From: JACDEA01 sp963742585
GTDB lineage: Bacteria; Actinomycetota; Acidimicrobiia; Acidimicrobiales; JACDEA01
Length of the DNA stretch: 64,000 nucleotides
Reading direction: 5' to 3'
Assembly (NCBI GenBank): GCA_963742585.1
Contig: CAVUMI010000004.1
Span: forward strand, 1 to 64,000
Part shown: positions 53,758-62,644 of the stretch, in pieces
Position numbering within the stretch: position 1 is the first letter of the stretch
How the letters are laid out: each line of letters opens with the position of its first letter
The notes under the pieces: generated by a model
The model's input: the letters and a program-made list of their open reading frames with translations, nothing else
What the model was told of the DNA's origin: nothing
Databases searched by the model: none
Translations under genes and position numbers: made by a program

Positions 53758-55842
53758 ATGCGAATCCGAGCACTGCTCATCGTGGCTGCGCTGTGCGCAG
53801 GCATCCAGTTCAACGCATCGGGTGCGGCCGCCGACGAAGCGCCCACGATCACCGATGCCACGCCGGGCTACTACAACGCCGGGATCGGCACCCTGCTCGA
53901 CGGGACCCAGCCACAGTTCCCGGCCAGCGGCGACCCGTTCCTCGATCCCGCTCCCGAACCCGACCTCAGCGCGGCCGCAGGGCCGCTCGGGACATTCCTG
54001 GGCGCCTCGCCGCCGTCGGGCGGCGCGTGGAGCGCTGCACCGGTTGCCATTCCGCCGACCTGGGCCGTCACCACCGAAACCGCCATCGTCTATGTGCTCG
54101 ACGGTGGCCCGGTCGGGCATTCCCGATTCCGTGTCGCCGTCGAAGTCGACAATGGCGTGTTCGTCTGGGTGAACGGTCAGTATCGCGGCGGCGGCCTGGG
54201 CCCGGGCACCTTGTTCAAGACCATCGATCTCGGTCCAATCGGGCCAGGGCTGAACTATGTGCAGGTGCTCCGCGAAGACTCGGGCGGCGTGACCAAATAC
54301 CACATTGACCCCGACCTCATACTCGCCGGCCCCGGTTCGCAGCTAGACCCGCACGTGAGTGGAGACCTCATCGTCTTCTCAAACGACGATCACGGCCGCG
54401 TGCACTACGAAGATGTCGGCAATGCGAGCGGTGGCATCATCCCCGCGGCCAACCAGAACGAGTTCGACTACGGGCCTGATGTGCATGGAACACGAATCGT
54501 GTTCAGCCGTGCGACCGGCACCGAGCGCGTGATGTTCTTCGACACCGCCACTGGCGCCGCGCCTCGCGAGATCCCCGCACCCGCCGACCAGACTTTCCGG
54601 CGCAGCGCGGGAATCGGCGGAGCGACCGTTGTATTCGAGGCCGGCCATTCCTTCTCGAATGCGACAGCCGAGATCGCGGTGCATGACCTCTCGACGGATC
54701 TCACCACCATGCTCACCTCGGACGGTGTCATTGACACGGCCCCAGCGGTCAGCGCCGACGGGTCGGTAGTGGTTTGGCAGAAGTGCGCGACCTTCGACCA
54801 ATGCGACATCTGGAAGGCGCGCCGCGACACGAGCGGCGTGTGGCAGCCCGCGCAGGTGACGAGCGGTCCCGACAACGACGTCGCACCGACGACCGACGGC
54901 ACCGACATCGTCTTTGTCAGAGGCACGCATCCCTCATTCGCACTTCGACGCGTGCCGGCCGCCGGCGGCGCGGATTCCTTGGTGCCGACGCAGAATTCAC
55001 AACCAGGAACGGCGAGCCTCGACCAGGGCATGCTCACATACCGCAGCCAAGTTGCCGGTGCGAACGCTCACGATATTTGGACGCGGGACCTGCGGACGGG
55101 CCGTGACCGCCAGGTCACGTCAACACCTTCCCAGAGCGAATTCCTGATCGACGCATCGGTGACCGGCAACAACGTTCGCGTCGTCTGGACCGAATCGAAC
55201 GCCGATTTCGACGTCGCCACGACCACGTTCGAGCGAAACCTCGCGCCGGTCGCCGGTGACGACACCACTGCGGTCGATGAAGGCTCGTCGGTGCTCGTCA
55301 ACGTGCTGGCCAACGACTCGGATCCCGACGGCGACGACTTGGTCGTGAGTGGCGCGACGACCCCGGCGCACGGTGCGGTGGCGGTCGAGCCCGGCGGCGT
55401 GCGCTACACGCCGACCGCCGGCTTCAGTGGCACGGATACCTTCGACTACACGATCACCGACGAACTAGGTGCGACCGATGTCGGTCGGGTGACGGTGACG
55501 GTGCGCCCGACGCGAAACATCTCGGTCAATGACATAGCCGTACACGAAGGGCTCTTCGGTACGACCGCAACATTTAGGGTCACGCTCTCCGAGGCACCGA
55601 CGGCGCCGGTCACGGTGACGTTCCGGACAAATGACGGCACGGCGCACGCGCCGGGCGACTACGAGGCCCGCTCCGGCAGTGTCAGGTTCAACGCCGGTCA
55701 GACCGCCAAGACGATCGAGGTTCGTGTGCGGGGTGACTTGCGCCATGAGAGCGTCGAGTACTTCCTGCTCAACCTCACGGGTGCGTCGGGAGGTTGGACG
55801 ATCCGCGACGGTCAGGGCGTCGCGCTCATATTTGAGCACTAA
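53758..55842 (+). CDS. Large exported protein: beta-propeller, Big_9 and Calx-beta domains
   Basis: 694 residues, intact, with AGGGGGGAAG before the ATG. Signal peptide 1-25 (RIRALLIVAALCAGIQFNAS). Residues about 180-490 contain TolB/WD40-like repeats (DGSVVVWQKC, DGTDIVFVRG, DIWTRDLRTGRDRQVTS). Residues about 495-585 are a cadherin-like Big_9 unit (VDEGSSVLVNVLANDSDPDG, FSGTDTFDYTITDELGATD). Residues about 590-690 are a Calx-beta unit (FRVTLSEAPTAPVTVTFRTN, HESVEYFLLNLTGASGG). Ca2+-binding acidic residues are visible. A secreted adhesin-like or calcium-binding surface protein is likely. Tail-to-tail overlap with the next gene. Confidence 0.83.
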   Translation: MRIRALLIVAALCAGIQFNASGAAADEAPTITDATPGYYNAGIGTLLDGTQPQFPASGDPFLDPAPEPDLSAAAGPLGTFLGASPPSGGAWSAAPVAIPPTWAVTTETAIVYVLDGGPVGHSRFRVAVEVDNGVFVWVNGQYRGGGLGPGTLFKTIDLGPIGPGLNYVQVLREDSGGVTKYHIDPDLILAGPGSQLDPHVSGDLIVFSNDDHGRVHYEDVGNASGGIIPAANQNEFDYGPDVHGTRIVFSRATGTERVMFFDTATGAAPREIPAPADQTFRRSAGIGGATVVFEAGHSFSNATAEIAVHDLSTDLTTMLTSDGVIDTAPAVSADGSVVVWQKCATFDQCDIWKARRDTSGVWQPAQVTSGPDNDVAPTTDGTDIVFVRGTHPSFALRRVPAAGGADSLVPTQNSQPGTASLDQGMLTYRSQVAGANAHDIWTRDLRTGRDRQVTSTPSQSEFLIDASVTGNNVRVVWTESNADFDVATTTFERNLAPVAGDDTTAVDEGSSVLVNVLANDSDPDGDDLVVSGATTPAHGAVAVEPGGVRYTPTAGFSGTDTFDYTITDELGATDVGRVTVTVRPTRNISVNDIAVHEGLFGTTATFRVTLSEAPTAPVTVTFRTNDGTAHAPGDYEARSGSVRFNAGQTAKTIEVRVRGDLRHESVEYFLLNLTGASGGWTIRDGQGVALIFEH

Positions 55843-56717
55843 CCACCGGGACAACTTCCTTGCCCATGCGCGCGACCTCGGCCAGCCACTCGGCACGGGT
55901 GTCGGCCTTCCAGATCACCGTGTAGAGATCGGTCACGCCCGCGGCGGCGAGTTGCTCGGGTGTGTCGCGCCCGAGCGCGTACATGACGCCGAGTGGCGCT
56001 GACCGTCCCATCGACTCGGCGTAGTCCCGGGCGTACGCGATCCCGGCCTTAACGTCGTCGAGGCTCTCCAGCGCGGGGCTACGCCGGCGCGCCGCGTACT
56101 TCGCTGGATTGGGCATCGGCATCCAGCCGTCGGCCAGGTCGACGGCGCGCCGGATAGCCCGCTTGCTGTTGCCCCCAATCCAGATCGGCGGCCCGCCGGG
56201 CTGCACGGGCCGCGGGAGCATCGTGTGCCCGGCGCTGGCATCGAAGTGTCGGCCGGTCGCCTGCACGCCGGCCTCCTGCCACGCCCGCTTCATCATCACA
56301 ATGGCCTCATCGGTGAGATCGTTGCGTTCGTCGAAGTCGACTCCCGAGCGCGGCGAATTCCGGCTCGAGATAGCCGGCCCCGACGCCCAGGATGACCCGG
56401 CCGTTGGACAGCTGGTCGAGCGTGGCGATGCCCTTGGCCGAGAGGAACGGGTTCCGGTACGCCAGGACGAACAGGTTGGTGTGCAGACCGATGGTGGAGG
56501 TCGCCGCCGCCGCGAACGCCAGGGCGACCAGCGGGTCGAGAGCGTGGTGGCCGCCGCCGTCCAACCAGCGGTCGTCGGGAAACGGATGGTCGGTGACGAA
56601 CACCGCGTCGAAGCCGGCCGCCTCGGCGGCCTTGGCCATCTCGGCGATCGCCTCGGCGGTGACGAATTCCTCCGGCCGGTCCGAACGGCTGGTCTCCAGC
56701 CCGAGCGACAGTCGCAT
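55826..56717 (-). CDS. LLM class F420-dependent oxidoreductase (one frameshift)
   Basis: About 296 residues. MRLSLGLETSRSDRPEEFVT, AVFVTDHPFPDDRWLDGGGH, LVLAYRNPFLSAKGIATLDQ-type segment with the LSNGRVILGVGAGYLEPEFA loop; after a shift near 56345: FDERNDLTDEAIVMMKRAWQ, LPRPVQPGGPPIWIGGNSKR, AVDLADGWMPMPNPAK. TIGR03619-like F420 oxidoreductase. A KstR-like operator lies between it and the divergent thiolase gene. It overlaps the end of the convergent exported-protein gene by 17 bp. Confidence 0.84.
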
Positions 56718-56726
56718 GAGGCGTAG

Positions 56727-56740
56727 TAGAACACGTTTCA
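56727..56740. promoter_or_regulatory. KstR-like operator between LLM and thiolase genes
   Basis: TAGAACACGTTTCA fits TnnAACnnGTTnnA and lies 9 bp before the LLM start and 2 bp before the thiolase start, placing it to regulate both divergent genes. Confidence 0.66.
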
Positions 56741-56742
56741 CT

Positions 56743-57913
56743 ATGGGCGGCGATCGGACCCCCGTCATCGCAGGCATCGGGCTGAGCGACTATCCCGTCG
56801 CGCCCGAGCTCGACAGCATCCAGCACCACGTGCAGGCGATGCAGCGCGCCCTCGGCGACTGCGGCCTCAAGAAGGCCGACATCGACGGCTACATGTGCGC
56901 GGGCGGGATGGGCGGCGAGACCGCGGTCGACATGGCCGAGTACCTGCAGATCAAGCACCGGTTCATCGACAACACGATGACCGGCGGATCCAGCGTTCGA
57001 GTTCTACGTGCAGCACGCGGCGGCCGCGATCAAAGACGGCCTGTGCGACACGATCCTCGTGACCTACGGCTCCAACATGCTCTCGGCCATGGGCCGCATG
57101 CTCGGCACCCGCGGGTTCCTGACCGCGGGCCAGCGCGTGCCCGGGCCACTGCAGTACGAGGCGCCGTACGGCAACGTGCTGATCGGCGCGTACGCGATGG
57201 CCGCGCAGCGGCACATGCACGAGTACGGCACCACGTCGGAACAGCTCGCCGAGATCGCCGTCGCCGTACGCGGCCACGCCAAGCTCAATCCAAAGGCGAT
57301 GTACCGCGACCCGATCACCGTCGAGGACGTGCTCGCCTCGCGGATGATCGCCGACCCGCTGCACAAGCTCGACTGCTGCGTGATCTCCGACGGCGGCGGC
57401 GCGGTGATCATGACGACGGCCGAGCGGGCGCGCGACCTCAAGAAGCCGCCCGTCTATATCCTGGGCGCCGGCGGATCGCAGACGCACTGGAACATCGCCC
57501 AGATGCCCGACTTCACCCGCACGTCGGCCGAGCTGGCCGGCAAGGAGGCGTTCGGCCGAGCGGGCGTAACGCCGGCCGACATCGACACCATCCAGTTCTA
57601 CGACAGCTTCACCATCACGGTGTTGCTGCTGCTCGAAGACCTCGGATTCTGCGCCAAGGGCGAGGGCGGCGCGTTCGTGGAGGGAGGGACGCTGCAGCTG
57701 GGCGGCAAGCTGCCGCTGAACACCGACGGCGGCGGACTGTCGTCGTGCCATCCCGGGATGCGCGGAATCTTCCTGTTGATCGAGGCGGCGCGCCAGCTGC
57801 GCGGCGAGGCCGGGGAAGCGCAGGTGCCCGACGCCAAGTTGGCGCTGGCCTGCGGGTCGGGCGGCTGGCTCTCGTGCATGGGCGCGGTAATTCTTGGGAG
57901 CGACGCGCCGTGA
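56743..57913 (+). CDS. Ltp2-like thiolase-fold protein (one frameshift)
   Basis: About 390 residues. MGGDRTPVIAGIGLSDYPVA, then GYMCAGGMGGETAVDMAEYL, a shift near 56998 and FYVQHAAAAIKDGLCDTILV, EIAVAVRGHAKLNPKAMYRD, GLSSCHPGMRGIFLLIEAAR. The usual nucleophile Cys position reads MTGGSS, i.e. no Cys, and the second loop has CHPGMRG; this is the pattern of lipid-transfer-type thiolase-like proteins such as Ltp2, which act as aldolases with a DUF35 partner. The DUF35 gene follows with GTGA overlap. Retro-aldol cleavage of a steroid-type side chain is a reasonable inference. Confidence 0.82.
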
Positions 57914-58324
57914 GCGTCAACATGGAGGGTCGTCCGCTCCCCCAGCCCGACAACGTGTCGACGGCCTTCTGGGCTGCCGCGGCTGACGGCAAGGTGCTGT
58001 ACCAGCAGTGCACGACGTGCGGACACTCGCAGTTCTATCCACGGGCCATGTGTACCGAGTGCGCGGGCGAACCCGAATGGCGGGAAGCATCGGGACGCGG
58101 CACCGTGCACACGTTCACGATCATCCGGCAGAACTGGGCAGACGCCGTTCAAGGACGAACTGCCGTACGTCGTCGCCATGGTGGAACTCGAAGAGGGCGT
58201 GAGAATGATGAGCAACATCACCGACTGCCCACCGGAGACGGTGCACATCGGCATGGCGGTCGAGGCCCACACCGTGAAGGTGGAAGATGGTCTCGGCATC
58301 ATCTTCTGGAAGCCAGCGAATTGA
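57910..58324 (+). CDS. Zn-ribbon/OB-fold (DUF35) partner of thiolase-like protein (one frameshift)
   Basis: About 138 residues. N-terminal rubredoxin-like zinc ribbon YQQCTTCGHSQFYPRAMCTE with four Cys (CxxC ... CxxC), then an OB-fold: ASGRGTVHTFTIIRQNWAD, shift near 58140, PFKDELPYVVAMVELEEGVR, MMSNITDC and IIFWKPAN. The DUF35 C-terminus of ChsH2 performs this role in steroid degradation by completing the Ltp2 active site. Overlaps the upstream gene by 4 bp. Confidence 0.85.
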
Positions 58325-58334
58325 GGAGCGGCTA

Positions 58335-58724
58335 ATGCAACGATCTGACGTCAATCCGTGGGAGTGGTCGAAGGCCTTCGGCTTCTCCCAAGCGGTGGAG
58401 CTGACCGGCTTCGAGAAGATCCTGGTCTGCTCAGGACAAACCGCGATGGGTAGCGACGGCTCGACCGCGTCCACCGCCGACATGGGTGAACAGATCGGCA
58501 TCGCGCTGAACAGTCTGGCGACTGTCCTGGCCGGCGGGGGCATGACGATCGCCGATGTTGTCAAGCTCACGATCTACACCACCGATGTCGACGAACTCCT
58601 CGCCGCCTACGGCGCGGCCGCCGAGGCGCTAGGAACGAACATGCCGGCGATGACCCTCATTGGCGTGAGCCGTCTCGCATATCCCGAGCTCAAGGTCGAG
58701 ATCGAAGCGACGGCGGCGCGATGA
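58335..58724 (+). CDS. RidA family protein
   Basis: 129 residues, intact. ILVCSGQTAMGSDGSTASTA, MGEQIGIALNSLATVLAGGG, DVVKLTIYTTDVDELLAAYG and AMTLIGVSRLAYPELKVEIE are the RidA/YjgF core; the Arg that binds the imine substrate is conserved (SRLAYPELKVEIE). Deaminates reactive enamines/imines, or acts as a related hydrolase in this operon. ATGA overlap with the next gene. GAGGAGCGG before the ATG. Confidence 0.84.
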   Translation: MQRSDVNPWEWSKAFGFSQAVELTGFEKILVCSGQTAMGSDGSTASTADMGEQIGIALNSLATVLAGGGMTIADVVKLTIYTTDVDELLAAYGAAAEALGTNMPAMTLIGVSRLAYPELKVEIEATAAR

Positions 58725-59881
58725 GCGTCACGACCGACGACGTCGAAGAGGGAGGCGGAGCCGGAGCCGATCCGGGAGATGAGGAGAGCGCGGAACTCCA
58801 GGCGTTCCGCAAGGAGCTCCGCACCTGGCTGGAGGAACGCAACCTCGGCCCGGTGGGAGCGGGGTTCGGTACGAGTGATGTGGCCGTCGCCAAGGCCTGG
58901 CAGGCCGCGCTCTACGACGCCGGCTACGTCGACCTGCCGGCCGAGCAGTACGCGGTGGTCGCCGACGAACTGAACAAGGTGAACGTATTCCTCGGCACGT
59001 TCATGGTCGGCATGAGCATGACCAGGCCGACGATCGAGACGCACGGCACCGACGAGCAGAAGGCCCGGTTCTTGCCGCCGTTGATGCGGGGCGACGAGAT
59101 CTGGTGTCAGCTCTTCAGCGAACCTGGCGCTGGGAGCGATCTTGCCGGTCTCGCCTGCCGGGCGGAGCGCGACGGCGACGAGTGGGTGGTCAACGGCCAG
59201 AAAGTGTGGACGTCGGGCGCGCAGAACAGCGACCTCGGCATCCTCATGGCCCGCACCGACTGGGATGTGCCGAAGCACCGGGGCATTACGTACTTCCTGT
59301 TCCCTATGCATCAGGACGGCGTCGAGATCCGGCCCCTGCGCCAGATGACCGGCGCCGCCCACTTCAACGAGGTGTTCCTCACCGACGCCCGCGTGCCCGA
59401 CGCGAACATCCTCGGTGGCCTCAACAACGGGTGGGCAGTGGCGATGACCACACTGGCCAACGAGCGCAGCGCCATCGGAGGCGGCGGTGGGCGCGGCTCG
59501 GTGTTTGACCAGCTCGTCGCGACCGCGCGTGCACACGGTCGCACGTCGGACCCGGTCATACGCCAGCAGCTGGCCTCGGCCTACTCGCGCATCGAGTTGA
59601 TCAAGTGGCTCGCCGCGCGGGGTGGCCTCGGCGCCATGACGCTCAAGCTCTTTTTTGCCCAGCACAACAAGGCGTTGGGCGAGTTGGCGCTCTCGCTTCA
59701 GGGACCCGCCGGTGCCCTGCGGAATGACTGGACAGACTCATTCCTGAGCGCGCCGTCGATCCGCATCGCCGGTGGCAGCGACGAGGTGCAACGCAACATT
59801 CTGGGCGAGCGCGTCCTCGGCCTCCCGGCCGAACCCCGCCCCGACAAGTCCGCGCCGTTCAGGGATCTCCCTCGGAACTAG
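58721..59881 (+). CDS. Acyl-CoA dehydrogenase
   Basis: 386 residues, intact. An acidic Gly-rich leader (EEGGGAGADPGDEESAE) precedes the fold: LQAFRKELRTWLEERNLGPV, LFSEPGAGSDLAGLACRAER (substrate-binding loop), NGQKVWTSGAQNSDLGILMA, DWDVPKHRGITYFLFPMHQD and SIRIAGGSDEVQRNILGERV. FAD enzyme; related in sequence to the gene at 52479. Last gene of the operon that begins with the thiolase-like gene at 56743; convergent and overlapping (4 bp) with the LLM gene. Confidence 0.89.
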   Translation: MSVTTDDVEEGGGAGADPGDEESAELQAFRKELRTWLEERNLGPVGAGFGTSDVAVAKAWQAALYDAGYVDLPAEQYAVVADELNKVNVFLGTFMVGMSMTRPTIETHGTDEQKARFLPPLMRGDEIWCQLFSEPGAGSDLAGLACRAERDGDEWVVNGQKVWTSGAQNSDLGILMARTDWDVPKHRGITYFLFPMHQDGVEIRPLRQMTGAAHFNEVFLTDARVPDANILGGLNNGWAVAMTTLANERSAIGGGGGRGSVFDQLVATARAHGRTSDPVIRQQLASAYSRIELIKWLAARGGLGAMTLKLFFAQHNKALGELALSLQGPAGALRNDWTDSFLSAPSIRIAGGSDEVQRNILGERVLGLPAEPRPDKSAPFRDLPRN

Positions 59882-60855
59882 GTCGCCAGCTCGGCGAGGA
59901 GGGTGGCCGAGCGCAGGCGTTGCGCGAGCGTCGGTGAGATCAGGGTCACGATCAGCTCATCCGCGTTGGTGTGGGCGGCGAAGTTCTCAAGGCCACGCGC
60001 AACGGCGGCGCGGTCGCCGGCCGCGGTGTAGCGCATCATCTGCTGGATCTGCTGGCCCTGTCGCGACTGCAGGATCTCGTCGGCCTCGTCGTCGGTGAGC
60101 CGGCGGTTGGGGGCGACGAAGCGCGCCACTCGGCGCCGCTGCGCGTACAGCAACTGCGCTTCAGCATCGGCGCGGTCGTCGGACGCGATCACGTTGATGC
60201 CCGCCATCACGTACGGCGCGGCGAGCTGCTCGGACGGCTCGAACCGCTCTCGATAAAGGTGGATCGCCTGCTCGAGCGCGTCGGGCGCGAAGTGGGACGC
60301 GAACGAGAACGGCAGGCCGAGTACGGCGGCAACTGACGCGCCGAACAGCGATGAGCCGAGGATGTACAGCGGCACGTTGGTGCCCTTCCCAGGAACGGCC
60401 TCGACGCCGGCGACGCGCGAGGTATCGCTGAGAAAGCCCTGGAGCTCGACCACGTCGTGCGGGAAGCGATCGGACGCAGTCGGGTCCCGCCGCAGCGCGC
60501 GCTGCGTGATCTGGTCGCTGCCCGGGGCGCGGCCGAGGCCGAGGTCGATGCGGCCGGGGTGCAGCTCGGCGAGCGTGCCGAACTGCTCGGCGATCAGCAA
60601 CGGCGAGTGGTTCGGCAGCATGATCCCGCCGGCACCCAACCGGATCGAGTTCGTGTGAGCGGCGACGTGCGCGATGAGGACGGCCGTGGCCGACGACGCG
60701 ATCGCCTTCATGTTGTGGTGCTCGGCGTACCAGACGCGCCGGAACCCCAGGGCTTCGGCGTGCTGGGCCAGCGTGACCGTCGCATCGAGGCTCTCGCGCA
60801 CCGTTCGATCGCGCTCGACGATGGCGAGGTCGAGGATCGAAAGCGGCGGTATCAG
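59878..60855 (-). CDS. LLM class oxidoreductase, MsnO8-like
   Basis: About 325 residues: LSILDLAIVERDRTVRESLD at the start, then GFRRVWYAEHHNMKAIASSA (EHHN active-site block), LGAGGIMLPNHSPLLIAEQF, LHPGRIDLGLGRAPGSDQIT (cofactor loop) and LYILGSSLFGASVAAVLGLP. The EHHNM and LPNHSPLLIAEQFG motifs place it with the MsnO8 group of luciferase-like flavin monooxygenases. No ATG or GTG lies near the start of homology; I take CTG at 60855, which may be a start or a substitution. Stop overlaps the acyl-CoA dehydrogenase stop by 4 bp. Confidence 0.83.
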   Translation of the reverse strand: MIPPLSILDLAIVERDRTVRESLDATVTLAQHAEALGFRRVWYAEHHNMKAIASSATAVLIAHVAAHTNSIRLGAGGIMLPNHSPLLIAEQFGTLAELHPGRIDLGLGRAPGSDQITQRALRRDPTASDRFPHDVVELQGFLSDTSRVAGVEAVPGKGTNVPLYILGSSLFGASVAAVLGLPFSFASHFAPDALEQAIHLYRERFEPSEQLAAPYVMAGINVIASDDRADAEAQLLYAQRRRVARFVAPNRRLTDDEADEILQSRQGQQIQQMMRYTAAGDRAAVARGLENFAAHTNADELIVTLISPTLAQRLRSATLLAELAT

Positions 60856-60859
60856 GTGC

Positions 60860-62240
60860 CTACTCGCATCGGTAGCCCTGGTTGACTGGATCGACTCGCC
60901 GCCATGCGCCCTTCTCGACCTTGATGATGAGGAAGCAGTTGGCCCAGCGCTTGCCGGCGGGATTGTTCGGGGCAAGGACGCCGCCCGCATCGAATGCAGT
61001 GATCTTGCGCAGCTCGGCCAATACCCGGTCGCGCGTCGGCGCCCCGCCCGCGGCACGCAGCGCAGTAACGAACAGCTCGGCCGCACCCCAAGCGATGACG
61101 GCGAAGTAATCCGGATCGAGCCCCGGGTTCGTGCGGGCGAACCACGTCGCCATCCGGCCGATAGCCGAGTTGTTGGCCCGGTTCTCGATGATGTCGTACG
61201 CGATGTTGATGGTGACACCCTCGGCCGCGTCGCCGGCCAGCTTGAGGAACTGCTTGCCATAGGCCTGCGGCCCGTACGACGCGAACTTCGGCTGATAACC
61301 CTGCTGCCTGAGCGCGCGGGCGAGGCTCGCCATGGCCGAGACCTCGAGCGCGGTCACGAGCACATCGACGTTGTTCCGCTGGATCTGGGCGGCGAACCCG
61401 CTGTAGTTCGTCTCGGTCACGGCTGACTCCGCGGTGTACACGACATTGATGCCGGCCCGCTGCATGTCGCGTACATAGCCCTGCGCCCGGCCACGCGCGA
61501 TCGGTTGCCCGGGCCAGATGACCGCGCCCCGAGTCGCGCCCTGGCTGCGGTAGTACCGGAGCGCGGGAACGAAGCCGTTGCCGCCATCAGCCAGGTCGAT
61601 CGGCGCGCTCGAGAAGTTGTTCGGAAGCTTGATGCGGCCGTCCGACAACGCGATGCCGACGTCGGGGACGTTGGTTCCCTGCAACGCGAGCGCGCCGCCG
61701 TCGTCGACCACCGACAATCCGCCGACGAAGGCGAACACCTTGCTCTTGAGCTGCTCGGTGACGGACCGGTTGGCGCCGCTGTCGAAGCGGTCGTCACCCG
61801 CGATCATCCTCAGGCGGCGCCCGCACACGCCGCCCTCGCTGTTGACGTAGTCGACGTAGGCCTGGGTCGCCGCCTGTGAGGTCCGCCCGAAGCCCGGCAC
61901 CGCTCCGCTGATGATGGACACGTTGCCGATCGCGACTTCGGTGTCGGTGACGCCGATGTCGGTCGCACCACCACTCGGTGCGCAGCGGGACGCGCCGGTG
62001 CCTGTCGTCGGCCTCGGCGTCGGGCCGGCTTGAGGCGTCGCCCCGGCCGGCGCGTTGATCGCGCCTGCGCCGCTCGCTTCTTCGGGGGACGCCCCGCCGA
62101 CCGGTAGCGCCGTCGTCGCAGTTCGCTTGGAAGCAGCCGGCGCGGCGCAGCGCCGCCCTCTGCTCGGCGTCGAACCGCGCCCCACAGCTGGCGCCGATGA
62201 CGCATGCCCCCAGCAAGAGGGCGCACCACCTACTGCGCAT
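60860..62240 (-). CDS. ABC transporter substrate-binding lipoprotein (branched-chain amino acid type; one frameshift)
   Basis: About 460 residues. Lipoprotein signal RSRWCALLLGACVIGASCGA (lipobox GASC), then a disordered Ala/Pro/Gly/Thr linker (ATPQAGPTPRPTTGTGA). The periplasmic-binding type 1 fold starts at VTDTEVAIGNVSIISGAVPG: FGRTSQAATQAYVDYVNSEG, VCGRRLRMIAGDDRFDSGAN, FAFVGGLSVVDDGGALALQG. The C-terminal lobe follows (VSAMASLARALRQQGYQPKF, YFAVIAWGAAELFVTALRAA). The frame shifts near 62110 in the linker. No permease or ATPase genes are adjacent, so it works with components elsewhere or as a sensor. Its start overlaps the HIT gene end by 11 bp. Confidence 0.84.
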
Positions 62241-62619
62241 CGCTGATGGCGGCTCGGATGCGCGCGGCCAGTTCAGCCCTGTCGGCGTCGGGCATATCGA
62301 AGTAGTCGTCGGTCGTCACTGCCTCGAACTGTTGCTGGCGAAACGGCACGCCGGGAGGGAGTGGCGCGAGATGCCAGTGAACGTGCGAGATGGCCTGCTG
62401 GCTCCCGAGGCTGAACACATACAGCCGCTCGGTGTGCACAGTCGCGGCGACAGCGCGGCCGACCCGGTGGACTCGCTTCTGCAGCTCGAGGTACTCGTCC
62501 AGTTCGAAGTCATCGACCACGCCCGTGCGATGCTCGAGCGGGGCCACCAGCGTGTAACCGATGAGCCTCGGATAGAGATTTAGGAACGCGACGCACACGG
62601 CCGATGTAGTTGTCAACAT
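62230..62619 (-). CDS. HIT family protein
   Basis: 129 residues, intact. N-terminal FLNLYPRLIGYTLVAPLEHR, LDEYLELQKRVHRVGRAVAA, and the catalytic triad block QAISHVHWHLAPLPPGVP (HxHxH). This is the histidine-triad nucleotide hydrolase fold, probably a diadenosine tetraphosphate or AMP-lysine-type hydrolase. The usual Cys-rich zinc-binding N-terminus is missing, starting MLTTTSAVC. No neighbour suggests its substrate. Confidence 0.84.
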   Translation of the reverse strand: MLTTTSAVCVAFLNLYPRLIGYTLVAPLEHRTGVVDDFELDEYLELQKRVHRVGRAVAATVHTERLYVFSLGSQQAISHVHWHLAPLPPGVPFRQQQFEAVTTDDYFDMPDADRAELAARIRAAISDAQ

Positions 62620-62644
62620 CGAGCGCGACTCGCCGGTAGCCCAA

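Noticed and set aside
53074..54303. Minus-strand frame of 409 codons over the start of the exported-protein gene
   Set aside because: Only its last part is the acyl-CoA dehydrogenase; the upstream portion is antisense to the intact 53758-55842 gene.
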